From positions 2,133,001 to 2,197,000 of the forward strand of contig NC_035164.2 of the NCBI RefSeq assembly GCF_001659605.2: a stretch of 64,000 nucleotides of DNA, in the 5' to 3' direction. This document shows positions 35,453 through 46,898 of this stretch, one piece after another. Source of the stretch: Manihot esculenta. Taxonomy: Eukaryota; Streptophyta; Magnoliopsida; Malpighiales; Euphorbiaceae. The translations under genes were made by a program, and so were the position numbers. The notes under the pieces are model-generated. The model saw nothing but the letters and a program-made list of their open reading frames with translations. It was not told the origin of the DNA and made no database searches. The first letter of the stretch is position 1. Every line of letters begins with the position of its first letter.

Positions 35453-37568
35453 GATTGATATTCCAGAATCTGCTTAGCACACAATTCATTAACATATATG
35501 AAATTTGATTATTTTCAACCATTCCTTACAAATAAACACACCCAATATCCAGCCTTCACAAAGCAAATACTTCTTATTCAAACTCAATTCATGTTCATCC
35601 AAACGAAATTTTTTTTTCTTTTTCATGCAATTACTAATTTTATGGAAAACAGTATTATCAAATAAATCAAAACTATATAATTTTCTCTTGTGCAGAATTT
35701 TATTTTATTTTACTTTTTAAAAATTTTCAAAAAACAGATATTTTATTTTTATAATAATAAAGAAAGCAAAGAAAACACTTTCTTATGAATTCTAATAATT
35801 ACAAAAAGAAAGAAGAACCAAAGGGACCATGCTCTTTGAGAAAAGGAATTTTACAACTTAGGTAAACCTAGAATAAGAAGTATGGCTTCATCAATGGTTT
35901 TTTCCTCTCTTCCTTACCGGGAGGGCAATCTTAGCAGGCCTAATTCTCTTCCTTGCTTTCTTGTCTCAACTGATAAAAAAGGAAAAAAGTCCCTAAGCTG
36001 CTTCAATTGCAAGTGATGATAGCTTGACTCTTGATTCAATTCGCACATAAGACAGAAAATTATTTAAAAAATGGATAACATACCTTGGAGACTTGAAAGT
36101 GAAAGATAACATACCTTGGAGACTTGAAGTTGGAGATCCAATTCTAAATAAAAAAGTTATATGTATTTATAAAGATTGGTTTTCCTCTTCTAATTAGAAT
36201 ATGAAAGGTTTTAACTGATTAAGTTACGATCGTTGATTGGTTTCTTAATTTAATTTCATTATTAATTTATTTTTGCTCATTTTAAAACCAAGAATTTTTT
36301 TAGTTCAGATATATTTTGTGAAAAATCACTTTCCAATAACAACTCAATTAAATTGGAGTAAATAAATTATTTTCTCTATTAAAAGAAATCAATAAAAAAA
36401 TAAATAAATTTCACACTTTTAAGAATTTTAAATTTCCTATCTGAATTACTCTAACTAAATAAGACATTAGTATTAACATAAATTAGATTTAGTTTACAAA
36501 CCAGTCTAATCATAGTAATATCGAATCTAATTAAATTTTAGATTTTAAATTATATCAAATTAAATAATAAAATTTATTTCAGATTAATTTTATTTGATAT
36601 TTCATTAAATTTTACAAAATTTTAATTCATATTTATTATTTAAATTTTTATAATTGGAATTTAAATCTCAGTTGTTCATTATAGTTATTATGACCGTAGG
36701 AAGCGGAAGGGTTTGAGAAAAATAAAGAAATTACCTTGAGTATTTATATTCTTATACTAATTAGGATTCATTTATTAAATGCTTAAATTAATATTATAAT
36801 TTATATAATTTTTAAATTTTAAAAAAAGAGATGAATAATAATTTTAAAATAATTTTAAAAAAAGAACACAATTATAGCACGACGAGAGTATGAGTTGTGA
36901 TTGTTCAAGAATCTCTATTTTCTGGTGGGGATGGAAATTTAATGCTGCTACTTATTACAACCTTTTTGTCTTGGAAAAGTATGTGATGAAATCTCGTGGT
37001 TGGATGCCCCACTTGAGTATGCGAATTCAGGTAAATTTCAGCCGAAAAATAATGAATATCAACCTTTTAAATTTGACCCTTTGCAGCTGATCCCCACAGT
37101 TTTCAACTCTTCTCCTGCGTTTGAACTTTTGGGCTTCTTAGAGATTGATTCTGTGATCCCTTCACCCAACCCTTCTGATTTCTACTGGTTCAATTTCGGC
37201 CATGAATAACGTCATACTCTTAATTTACAATATGTTACATTATTATATAATTATTATTAAAATAAGTTAAATGAGTCGGCCAATTTAATTATTTTTAAAA
37301 TAGTTAGAATTGACAACAATTTTTTATTCCACTCCTGTCCCCTCATTAGATTACTCATTCAAATTTGGTTCGAGTCTTATCTTCATTATATAATCCTAAA
37401 GCTTCTTTGAATAAAGCATCTTCAACTTCAACAATGAAAAATACACGGTCACTTCTGTCATCATCATTCATAAAAAATGGTCCAATAATTTCCATTTCCA
37501 TTTAAAAAATAAATAATAAAAATAAAATAAAAAGAGCCGCCTTTTTTAAAATCTTTTTCTTTTCCAGC
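35453..37568. other. F-box B upstream region and unassigned DNA
   Basis: 35453-36830 is the duplicated upstream flank of copy B. At 36890-37209 there are two overlapping plus-strand frames; the better one ends LLGFLEIDSVIPSPNPSDFY... then stop at 37209. It looks coding-like in composition but matches no family I know. It may be an exon or a gene fragment. Confidence 0.4.
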
Positions 37569-38957
37569 TCATCTAGGTGCGAATGAGACTGTTATCTGGT
37601 CGGAGACCGATCGCAAATTGTCGGACCAGGTTTTTGAAGCCAAATACGACTTGGAAATCTTCCCTGCCACATGTCCCATATCTGGCCGTTTAGATGGATC
37701 CACGTGTACGCATTGTACAGCTAGGCGCGTCAGTTTCTCCGCCACGTCCACCGGGAACGAGTCCTTCAATCTCCTATCCATCCACCGCCTCAACCTTCCT
37801 TCTCTTCCTCCATCATCGTCCCCACCATCGATCACCGCTCTCGCCGTCTCCACCAATGAAGTTCGTAAAAAATCTCCTCTTCCCTTATCGTACTTGTATC
37901 TCAATGGTTCCTCGCCGGACAATAATTCCAGTATCAACACACCGAAAGCGAACACGTCGGATTCCTGCGTTGCTATTCCGCTGGCTTGAAATTCCGGTGA
38001 CATGTAGCCTCTTACACCTTCAAATTGCATAGCTCCACTATTAGATCTCTTCAATTCTTTCGATTTATCTTCTTTATCTTCATCTTCGTCACTCGCTTCA
38101 GTGATTTCGCTCTTCCCTTTCGAAATTGAGCTCTTCTTTCTTTGGTTCTTATTCTCTTGCACTTCTCCACACAATTGTGCTGTACCAAAATGACAAATTT
38201 TAGCATTAAAATGCGGCTCCGTAACGATAACACTGCTGCTCTTGATGTGCTTATGTACTAGGGTTAAGTTCAAGCCTGTTTTATTGTGGATATAATCGAG
38301 TCCATGAGCCAGGTCGGCGGCGACCTGCATTCGAGAAGTCCACGAGGAAAGAACCGTGAAATCCGGATTTCTCTTGTTCCGTAGACAATCAGCGAGATTG
38401 GCACCGGTGATGAACTCGTAAACGAGGTAGATATGGTCTCCTGATATTGAAATCCCCAATAGTTTGATTACGCTCGTGTGGTGGCTCCGGCAGATAACTC
38501 CCAGATATTCACTCAGCTGTGACATTTCCATTTTCCGGCGGAACTTTCGCTGGAAGATGATCGTCTCCCTGTCCCTTAGAGTACACCGCCAGCAGGCAGT
38601 GGAAGAAGTGGAGTAGCGTTTGGCGAGGAAGTTGTTGGTGGCGGAGCGAATCTCAGAGATGTCGTAGATTGTAGGACTTTGAGAGATGGATTGGCGGAGG
38701 CCGGAGAGGGAGGTGGTGGAGACGGTGGACGACGAAGTAGTAGTGTAAAACGCACTTGATGTATTAGAGGTTGAGGGTAGAGAGGGAGCAGAGGCGGCGG
38801 AGGAAGTAGACGAGCCGGTGAAGGTTGGCAATCTCTGCGTGGAAGGAGTTCGTGGAGATTGAGATGAGCGAGTCCGGGAAGCCTGAGTTGGACGAGTTCG
38901 AGAGGAGCGGACTGAGTTGGGATCTGACACGTCGACCGCCATTTTGGTTTTGCACAT
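37569..38957 (-). CDS. Receptor-like cytoplasmic pseudokinase (LysM-RLK3-like / At3g57120 type)
   Basis: Single-exon 462-aa protein with no signal peptide or membrane helix. Residues 1-95 are Ser/Thr-rich and disordered. The kinase fold begins around residue 97 with YDISEIRSATNNF, the usual juxtamembrane phrase of plant receptor-like kinases. Key catalytic motifs are lost: no glycine-rich loop, HRD is HKH (235-237) so the catalytic Asp is His, and DFG is HFG (256-258). The structural motifs MSPEF (APE position, 319-323), DVFAFGVLILELLSG and the final RP (424-425) remain. The activation segment holds an acidic/basic insert (about 266-308). Loss of both Asp residues predicts no phosphotransfer, so a scaffold or regulatory role is inferred. 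The match to Arabidopsis At3g57120 is from memory. A second ATG at 38942 is an alternative start. Confidence 0.88.
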   Translation of the reverse strand: MCKTKMAVDVSDPNSVRSSRTRPTQASRTRSSQSPRTPSTQRLPTFTGSSTSSAASAPSLPSTSNTSSAFYTTTSSSTVSTTSLSGLRQSISQSPTIYDISEIRSATNNFLAKRYSTSSTACWRCTLRDRETIIFQRKFRRKMEMSQLSEYLGVICRSHHTSVIKLLGISISGDHIYLVYEFITGANLADCLRNKRNPDFTVLSSWTSRMQVAADLAHGLDYIHNKTGLNLTLVHKHIKSSSVIVTEPHFNAKICHFGTAQLCGEVQENKNQRKKSSISKGKSEITEASDEDEDKEDKSKELKRSNSGAMQFEGVRGYMSPEFQASGIATQESDVFAFGVLILELLSGEEPLRYKYDKGRGDFLRTSLVETARAVIDGGDDDGGREGRLRRWMDRRLKDSFPVDVAEKLTRLAVQCVHVDPSKRPDMGHVAGKISKSYLASKTWSDNLRSVSDQITVSFAPR

Positions 38958-41900
38958 GTGCGGGCCTGGAGAAGAAATTTAAACGAAAAAGCGACCGAGA
39001 AGAAAGAAACTCGAGCGACAGGGGAAGCAGTATTTAAGATCTAACCCAAAAGCGAGTAATTGACGCGACGGACTCATCTGAAAAACCGGAAAGTAAACAG
39101 GAGGCTGCTTGGTCGTGCTATAATGCGCATGTTAGAATGGCTCACGTTAGCTTTCTTTCCCCTGATTAGCTGGCCTAGTTCTCTTATTGGAATCTCTCAA
39201 AACGACATGCAGTGCTGTCGTGTTGATGGTTTGTCGGTCTTCAAATCGGGGAGAAAAAAATATAATAAGTAGAAAAATACTTATTATAAATTTTATTACA
39301 AATTATGTCGGAATCTATGTAAATCTAGTATGGGTAGATTTTTGATATTTTTTTATTTGATTTGAATTAAAATTCAACTCAAAATATGTTCAATTTTAGA
39401 AAAGATTTTAAAATTATTAATATCAAAATTTCAGTAATGCATGCATATAAGCATATGCAAAGATTAACAATTAAAAGATTTGGGGCTTGTGGTCCATATT
39501 TTATGAATAAGAATCAAATGTGTTGGTGAGAGTCAGAAACTGCAGACGGAGAAAGGTATTTTATTAGCTTACTCTTTAAAAAAATCCTTAAAAATATTTA
39601 ATTATTACAAATTTATTATTTTATACACTTACTCTTTCAAATGCATCAATGTGATTTGCATAGACGAGCATTGGTAAGTCCTAGTATTTTGTCTTAAATC
39701 ATGTGGATTCCAGATTTTGACTGCTACAACAATTTCTCTAGGGAGCATGCTACTTGCCATTATAAGTTTTACTTGGGGTTTAATTTAGAATTGAAATCAA
39801 ATTGGTTCAATCTAAAATTAGAATTGGTCAAAACTATATTGATTAAAACCGAGTTTATGACTATTTCTTTGGGTTGCTGCTACTTCCTTGTAGGTACAAT
39901 TCCATAATCAGTTTTACTTTTAATTTTGAGTAAGTCCAATCAAAGGAATCAGATAGGTTTATGGTCAATAGCTAATTTGGAATTGAAATCAAATTGGTTC
40001 CATCTAAAATTAGAATAGTTCAAATCTATATCAATTAAGATTGAAAAAAAAAAAAAATCAATTCAATTTAGCTTTATTTCCCTAACAGGATAAATGGACA
40101 TCATATTTTCTTTTTTTATTTATTTTTTAAATTCTCTAATTCAATTGATCTAATAGAGCAGATCTATTAAAATAATAAAATATTTTTTTAAATTTGAAAT
40201 ATATTATATATTTTGATTTAAACTCATGATTATTAATTAAAAGAGCAGTAACTCTTACCATCTCATCTTAAGAAGGATATTCAACTACATGTACGGCTTA
40301 TTAATGTGTTAATGTGTTTGGAGCATAGAGTTAACCTAATATCAAACGCTCTGGTAAAGCTGAAACAGGACAAAAGACTTGGGGCTAAATTCTGAGCAAA
40401 TGGAGGAACTCTTGCAAGCAATTACAAATGTAGGTAAAATTCAGTGAATACAGACAACCTGTTTCTTATTCTTGGACCATAAAGAATACTATGATTATAG
40501 GCACCAACAATCAGCTTTTCCTGGATGCATGAAGAGTATTGGTCAACTTCTTTTCTTGTTTTTTTTTTTCTTTTTGGTCAAACACGAGGAAGGGAACACA
40601 ACTAAGAGAGATGAACCAATGGACATTTAATACATGAGTTATACGGATTTTAAATCTTTATATATTGAACAGTTATATTTTATAAAATTTAATAATTAAT
40701 ATTTTATAAAAATTAAATTTATATACTTAATATTTTAATATTAATAATTTAATACATCAAATTTAATATAATTTATCAAAAATCTTTTACATTAAAATAA
40801 ATAAAATTTATACACTTATGAATTTAATCTGATAATAAGTGTAAAAAAAATAAAACAAAATTCATATACTTACTGAGTGATAAAGTCTAGATAATATTTG
40901 CTTTAATGTGACCTAGTCTTGGTCAAACGCGTCTTTTAGCATCAAGTTAAGTGGCGAAAATTCTAGGAAGCTTCATGTTAGACAATCAATCTCATAAATA
41001 AAAAATCAAAAATACTATTTTATTAATAGAAAGTTTTAATAAATTTCTTAAAATATAAATACGAATTTATTATCCATCTAAATATTCAAATATTAAATTG
41101 TAAATCTCTGTGTAATATTTAATATCACTTCACCTTCAAATGCTTTCTCCTCTTGCAATGGCCAGCGTCAAACCCTGGATGACTTTCGACAGTCGACTTA
41201 TTTGTATCAATGGAATGTCCGACAACGACCCAGATCTTGGCATGAACACATGCGGCGGAGGGTGACTGTCAGCCCTTTGGTTCTACTCCATGTAAAGGAG
41301 AATATTCCTATGCTCACCTCCGGTGACATCTATTACAAATGCCATTACTAACTTTGGAACAGTTTCAGTAAATATGGTGATGGAGGAGCTTAGTCGGAGT
41401 GCGACAGTCAACAACTCTATGCATGGGTGCGATGAGGAGCATGCAGATGAGCCACCTGTGAGAATAATATTGTTGATGGCGATGCTGATGGGTCTGATGA
41501 TGTGTGGAAGAATTAGACAAGGACGTGGGCCATGGTCTAGATTATTATATGGGACAATAGAAATAATGATAATTATTTTAATTAGGTATTGATATTTTCT
41601 ATAAATGCCAGTAAATCATATATTATTCTATGCTTGATTGTGATTGATATTAAAAATTAAAATTTCAAAAATATTTTAAAGTTAAGATTTATTAAACAAT
41701 GTTTATTTAATACTATGTTTAAGAAAACTAAATTAAATATAGAGACTGCAATTCACATAATGAAATTATGATAATTTAGAAATAAATTTATATCAAAATA
41801 TAAATTTTAATATTTTTTATTCCTTATATAATTTGGACTTAAATTTAAGTTATTAGCTCATTAAAATTCATAATTTTAATATATATATATATAAAAACTT

Positions 41901-44900
41901 ATGATTGTCTAATAAAATTTCCTTCCAAACATTGTGTAAAAACACATATAAAAGGAAAAGAAAATTTTATCATTTAATCCTTAAATGTTATAATTATTAA
42001 CGTGTCAATTTCTGTATTTTCATAAATTTATTAATACATTTTTATATTTTCTATTTATCAACGAAATATTCTTTTATGTTTTATTAAAAATAAATAAATA
42101 ATTAAAAAGTAAATTATTAAAATTTAATTTTATTCAAAATAAATTTATTTATTTAATTTATAAATATTATTATTATTAACAAATTAATCTCTCTATTTTT
42201 TAAAATTAATTAAAATATTTTTTTTTTAAAAAAATAACGCTTTTTCCTCTTTAAAAAAAAGAAAACATATAATTTACTCTTTTTGTTATATTTTTAATAA
42301 CAGAAATAAATAGAATTAAAAAAACTATTCAATTGATGAAAAAAAAACTTAATAATAATAATAATAATAAATTAAACAAAAAACCTCAAAAAACAAAAAG
42401 CTCTTGTCTGCAAGAAAAGCAGGGCCATCAGGATTAAGATAAAGCCCATCATCTAAAACAGCTATTTTGTGCGAAATAATCTTTTTATTATTATTTTCTT
42501 AAATTTAGTTAAAAAAATATTTAAAAAATTTAATTTTAGTCAGTAAACTCTTTTATTTAATTTTTTGATATTATCATTGTGTTCCACTGTTTTTAGAAAT
42601 TTATTTTTATTTTTTTTATTAATGAAATAGCTTTTTCTGTCTCAAAGAGAAAAGAGTTTTTTTTGTTATATTTTTAATATAGAAAAAAAAAGTCTTAATA
42701 AATTTTTTAAAATAAGGAATTGATTTATTAATAATAATAAAAAAATTAAATAATAAACCTATCAAAACAAAAAACCCTTGTATGCAGGAAAGGCAGGGCC
42801 ATCAGGGCCAAGATAAGCCCATCATCTAAAACAGCTGCCTCAAGCAAGCCAAGTTTTTTCTTGGAGAAGCAGAAGCAGATCTTGAGACTACAGTCAATTT
42901 CCAAAGTTGATCTTGTTTCAATCCTCACATGCGGTGACAGAAGGATGGACTTTCTTTTTCTTTTTCTTGTCTTTTAAGTATGCATTTGAGAATTTGACAA
43001 TTCCATTAAAATAAACTTAAATTACAATTATTTCAAGAAGTTCCAGCTAATTATTATCCTAAACTATGTATAAATGTATTTTTTTTCCTTTTAATCTAAT
43101 GACAAAAATAAATTAATTTGATCAAAATAACTAATTTACTAATAATATTGAGGGTCAAGCTGCTTTATTTTTAGTAAAATGGATATATTATAAATTTTGA
43201 TAAATTAAGAAATTTTTTTTATAAACTCCAAATTCTTTTTTTGCCCACACTATATATATTCTTTTTTTGATGTGATACACAGTCATGATTAGTGATTTCT
43301 CCAATTTGTTTTGTGGTTGTCCATCACCCACCAATGCACGTGAAGAATATATGCATCCATATAGAAAAAAAATTAAAAAAAAATTATATGATTTTATTAA
43401 TTTTTTATTTTAAAATATATAATTTATTTTAAAATTTATATTAAAATAATATGATTTATATTAATATAAAATTTAAAAATTATCATTATTTATAAATAAT
43501 ATACATATTATAAAATATTATTTAGATATAAAATTAAATTATATATTTTAATTTAATAAAAAATTAATAAAATTAATTTTTTTCTTTTCAAATGTTCCAT
43601 ATATAATATTGGAACATGGAGGCCCTCCCCTCTTCTTTCTTTTTGTGATGATTTATTTTCTTTCTTTTCATATAGCACATGAATGGTCAATGTGAGTCCG
43701 TCAATTCTCCATCTTCTTTCTAGCTCAAGTACATCCCTAATTAACCCTAACCCTAACCCTAATTCTACCCGAAAATATAACCTAATTTTATGTCACTGTT
43801 CACGTCACATCTGTCAAACACTCCCATTTCACTCTGTCTTTTCTTCTGCTTTTAATAATATTTAAAAAATAATAAACTTGAGGTAGCAATTAAGATGGGT
43901 AATTAATATAAGTTATTGGGTAGTGGCAAAGGTGATATTTTTGAAGAAAGCAAGTGCCAAAATGTAGAGAAATGACCTGAATCAAACAGAAACTGTTGGG
44001 AGACATGAATGGTTATGGGAAGAAATATTGATTTTTATAAAGAAAGAGACCCTAGTAGGGTTTCTGTAGTGACGATTAGAGGGGTGACATCATATTACAA
44101 GCAGTGACATCAGGCTGCAATTGTTCCTTTTGCAGTTGTTATGATCATATTCTCGTTTATATAAAATTTTATATTTTTTTCGAACATGGCGAAAACACAC
44201 ACTCAAATGCTCAAAAGAACCACCTCGTTCTTTGCCCTAGCTACCTTCCTTCTTCCTTCTTATTTTTGCCAGAGTTTCTTTTTCATTGACTGCTAATGGT
44301 GCCTTTTAGCTCTCTAAGCTTCCATGTCCTCGTAGTTATTTGTGGTTTAATCAACATGAGAGCCATTAGTGAATAGCTCCAAATTTCACGAATTATAGAA
44401 AACTAATACACGTGGTTTAGTGAACAAAAACTCTGGTTTGTAAGCAAAAACATGATTATCGTACTAATAACTCTTCATAGCTTACATGGGGTAATAAATA
44501 CACAGAGAGAGACAGACAAAGAACATAATCACTAGAATGGTCTCAAATCACAGAATCAGTGGGACCACGTGGGCCACTACAGTCATCACCTGCAAAAGAG
44601 TGAGTGACAGCCGCTTCAGAAACTAGCAGTGCGCTATATTTATCACCCCCCATCCTTTTGATTGGATGCTTATCAAATATTACGTAAATATTTTTTTTTA
44701 TTTGTTTTTTTCAATCCAACGCTTCTCCTTACCTCTTCACTCCCATCAATGGAATCTTATCTTTTGTATTAACATTCCACAGAACAAAATGACACATGCA
44801 TCGGACGGTCCTTGTTTTTTTTGCTTTTCTTTTTCTGTTTTTTCTTTTGGGTGGCTGCAAAATCTGCAGAGAGTAAAACTAAGCAATAATGGGGTGGCGG

Positions 44901-46740
44901 GGGTTTCTAGTAATAACAGATAGTTAAATAGAGTGTCCGTACAGTAAGGTGACCGGCTTTTTCATCGGTAATCGGTAATAAACATCTGTGTCTAAGCAAA
45001 AGATATGGCGGACGACATTCAAAGCGGACAGATAAAATACGTCACGACAGGGAACACCGGTCCCCAGGTGGACAACCGGCAGGTGACGTAATCTCCAGTT
45101 CTCGTACGTCTACACACGTTACTCAGTCTCAGTTTCAGTCTCAGTCGCGAGTGGGGCGTCTTGTCTAGTCTCTCGCTGCACTGCAGTGTGTAGGAAGGTG
45201 ATAGCCTTTGGCCTTTGTATACAAGCATTGCATAACTTAATTTATTATTTATAAATATAATATTAGAAATCAAGATAAAAAGAAATTTATATGAAAAATT
45301 GAATCAAGCCGATAAATCCAATCATAATCCATTCTCACCTTAAGAATTTGAGAAGTGAAAAATATATTTATAATAAAAAGATTTTTCTATTTTTGGATGG
45401 TTTGAGATATTCATTTGCTGCAACCATATACAGAATAACCAAAGCAGTAAATTTAATTATTTTAATCTCACATTATTTTTATATAGACAGTTAATGGCAC
45501 TTTCGTAATTAATCCAAGTATTTCGTGTGTTTCTTAAAACAAAAACGCCTTGCGTTTTTTTTTTTTTTAAGTAAAAATTATAAAAAAAAAAGCGGAGAAT
45601 TTTGGAGCGAAGGGTCCCAACGAGGAGACAAAATTCAACGTAAGAGAGTAACTATTCTTCTCGCCGTTAAATCTAACGGACTAAACGCCCGTACGTCAAA
45701 AAGTCTGATTGAAATTCGTTAAGCTCTTATCCGTTAAAGCTAACGGAATTATCAAAAATCTCTGCAATTATTGTCCCCCATCCCTCTTGTGTCCACTTCT
45801 AAGTTAAAAAAAAAAAAAAAGCTGTCACCGAACTTCACCGGAATCTCGCCGGGAAGTTTACCTGTCTCGGGTTTTAAGGTAATTAAATTGTTCGTACCGA
45901 GGTTTAAATCCTCTTTTCTTGGGTGTCTTTCTTTGAAGATATACATATTACGAAGATTTGCTGTCTCTAAATATTGAAATTTTATTTCATCGAGAGTTTA
46001 TGTACTTGTTTTTTTTTTTTTTTTTCTAAAATTTTGTTTTGTTTTCAATCTTGGGTTTTCTCTGAATATTTAAATGGTTTTGTTTTATTATTTATTTAGT
46101 TATTAAAGCTTCTTGCAAGACAGAAACCAAAGCTGGCTCAGAGTTAAACTGGCTGTAGAGCTGTTTTTAAGATTTGTTTGTGCTTCGCCAGTTGGATCTG
46201 TAACTTAAAGTCTGAAGTCTTGTTACTGTATGGTGATAACAGTGAGTTTCATGGTGGTTTTTTAACGGACTAGGGTTAACAGTACGTGAAGTAGAATCAC
46301 AGTACAGAATTATATATATAAATATATAGATTACGGGGATAGTGTTATGTTTTCACCTTCCTTTTCGTTTGCGAACTCTTGAGTTGGCTCATCTTTATCT
46401 CTACCGAACAGTGAAAGATTTTGCACACTGTTTTGCTTTGGTGGGTGAATCCATGAGAAAAGTGCCAACAGTTTTTGTTTTATATTTCAGACAAAGCCAG
46501 CTCTTGTTTGCTCCCTCTCGGGTGAAGCTTAATATTTTTCAGTAGTGTTTTGCTTCTAGAGTTCTTGTTGTTTCTGTGTTTCGTCCTTCAAGATTCGCAT
46601 CTGCTTCCCTAACTGTTCTCTCTCATTCTTACATGATTTGTTTTCTTTATATATATATATATATATTTTTTTTTCTGCATTGATGCTTCTCTTTATTATA
46701 TGTATATATAATTTGATAATTTCATTTTAACATATGAACT
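38958..46740. other. Long non-coding stretch between pseudokinase and BEL1-like gene
   Basis: 38958-39100 is the pseudokinase promoter. I see no convincing gene in the rest. 41160-41592 is less AT-rich and has an 89-codon frame at 41323-41592, unassigned. 42361-42480 and 42745-42870 are diverged copies of one segment (GCAGGGCCATCAGG in both). 43741-43762 holds three CCCTAA units. 44565-44572 is a G-box (CCACGTGG). 45000-45240 is GC-richer and may be upstream promoter of the BEL1-like gene. Confidence 0.5.
45038..45090. promoter_or_regulatory. Inverted pair of ACGT elements, possible bZIP sites
   Basis: TACGTCAC at 45038-45045 and its exact inverse GTGACGTA at 45083-45090, 37 bases apart. Both contain the TGACG core bound by TGA/bZIP factors (known). 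They lie about 0.7 kb before the presumed BEL1-like transcript start. Confidence 0.35.
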
Positions 46741-46746
46741 TTTCAG
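45879..46746 (+). other. Probable 5' leader intron of the BEL1-like gene
   Basis: A donor TTTTAAG|GTAATT at 45879 and an acceptor ACTTTTCAG| at 46746 bracket a T-rich, non-coding stretch. A leader intron would place the transcript start near 45.7-45.8 kb. It is inferred from splice-site appearance only. Confidence 0.45.
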
Positions 46747-46758
46747 GAAGCGAATGAA

Positions 46759-46882
46759 ATGACGACCAGATTGGATTATTTTTCTTACAATTTTCTTTAA
46801 CTTCTACGGAAGTAACCCTCGAAAGGGCTTCAGTTGTCTGATGAGAACACTTGAGATAGATTCTACTGAGGATAATAGGTGA
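46759..46882 (+). promoter_or_regulatory. Upstream ORFs in the BEL1-like leader
   Basis: Two 13-residue upstream ORFs lie between the leader acceptor and the main ATG: 46759-46800 (MTTRLDYFSYNFL) and 46841-46882 (MRTLEIDSTEDNR), after a two-codon one at 46754-46762. The second ends 16 bases before the main start at 46899. They may reduce or condition translation of the homeodomain protein. Confidence 0.5.
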
Positions 46883-46898
46883 ATTCCCAAGAGTGTAG

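Noticed and set aside
37618..38032. Overlapping plus-strand frames of 112-123 codons
   Set aside because: They are antisense shadows of the GC-richer pseudokinase exon.
41323..41592. 89-codon plus-strand frame
   Set aside because: No signal, domain or homology recognised and surrounding frames are broken; left as unassigned rather than called a gene.
42862..42880. miR164-like sequence TTGGAGAAGCAGAAGCAG
   Set aside because: Only the first part of mature miR164 matches, and I see no complementary arm that would form a precursor hairpin.
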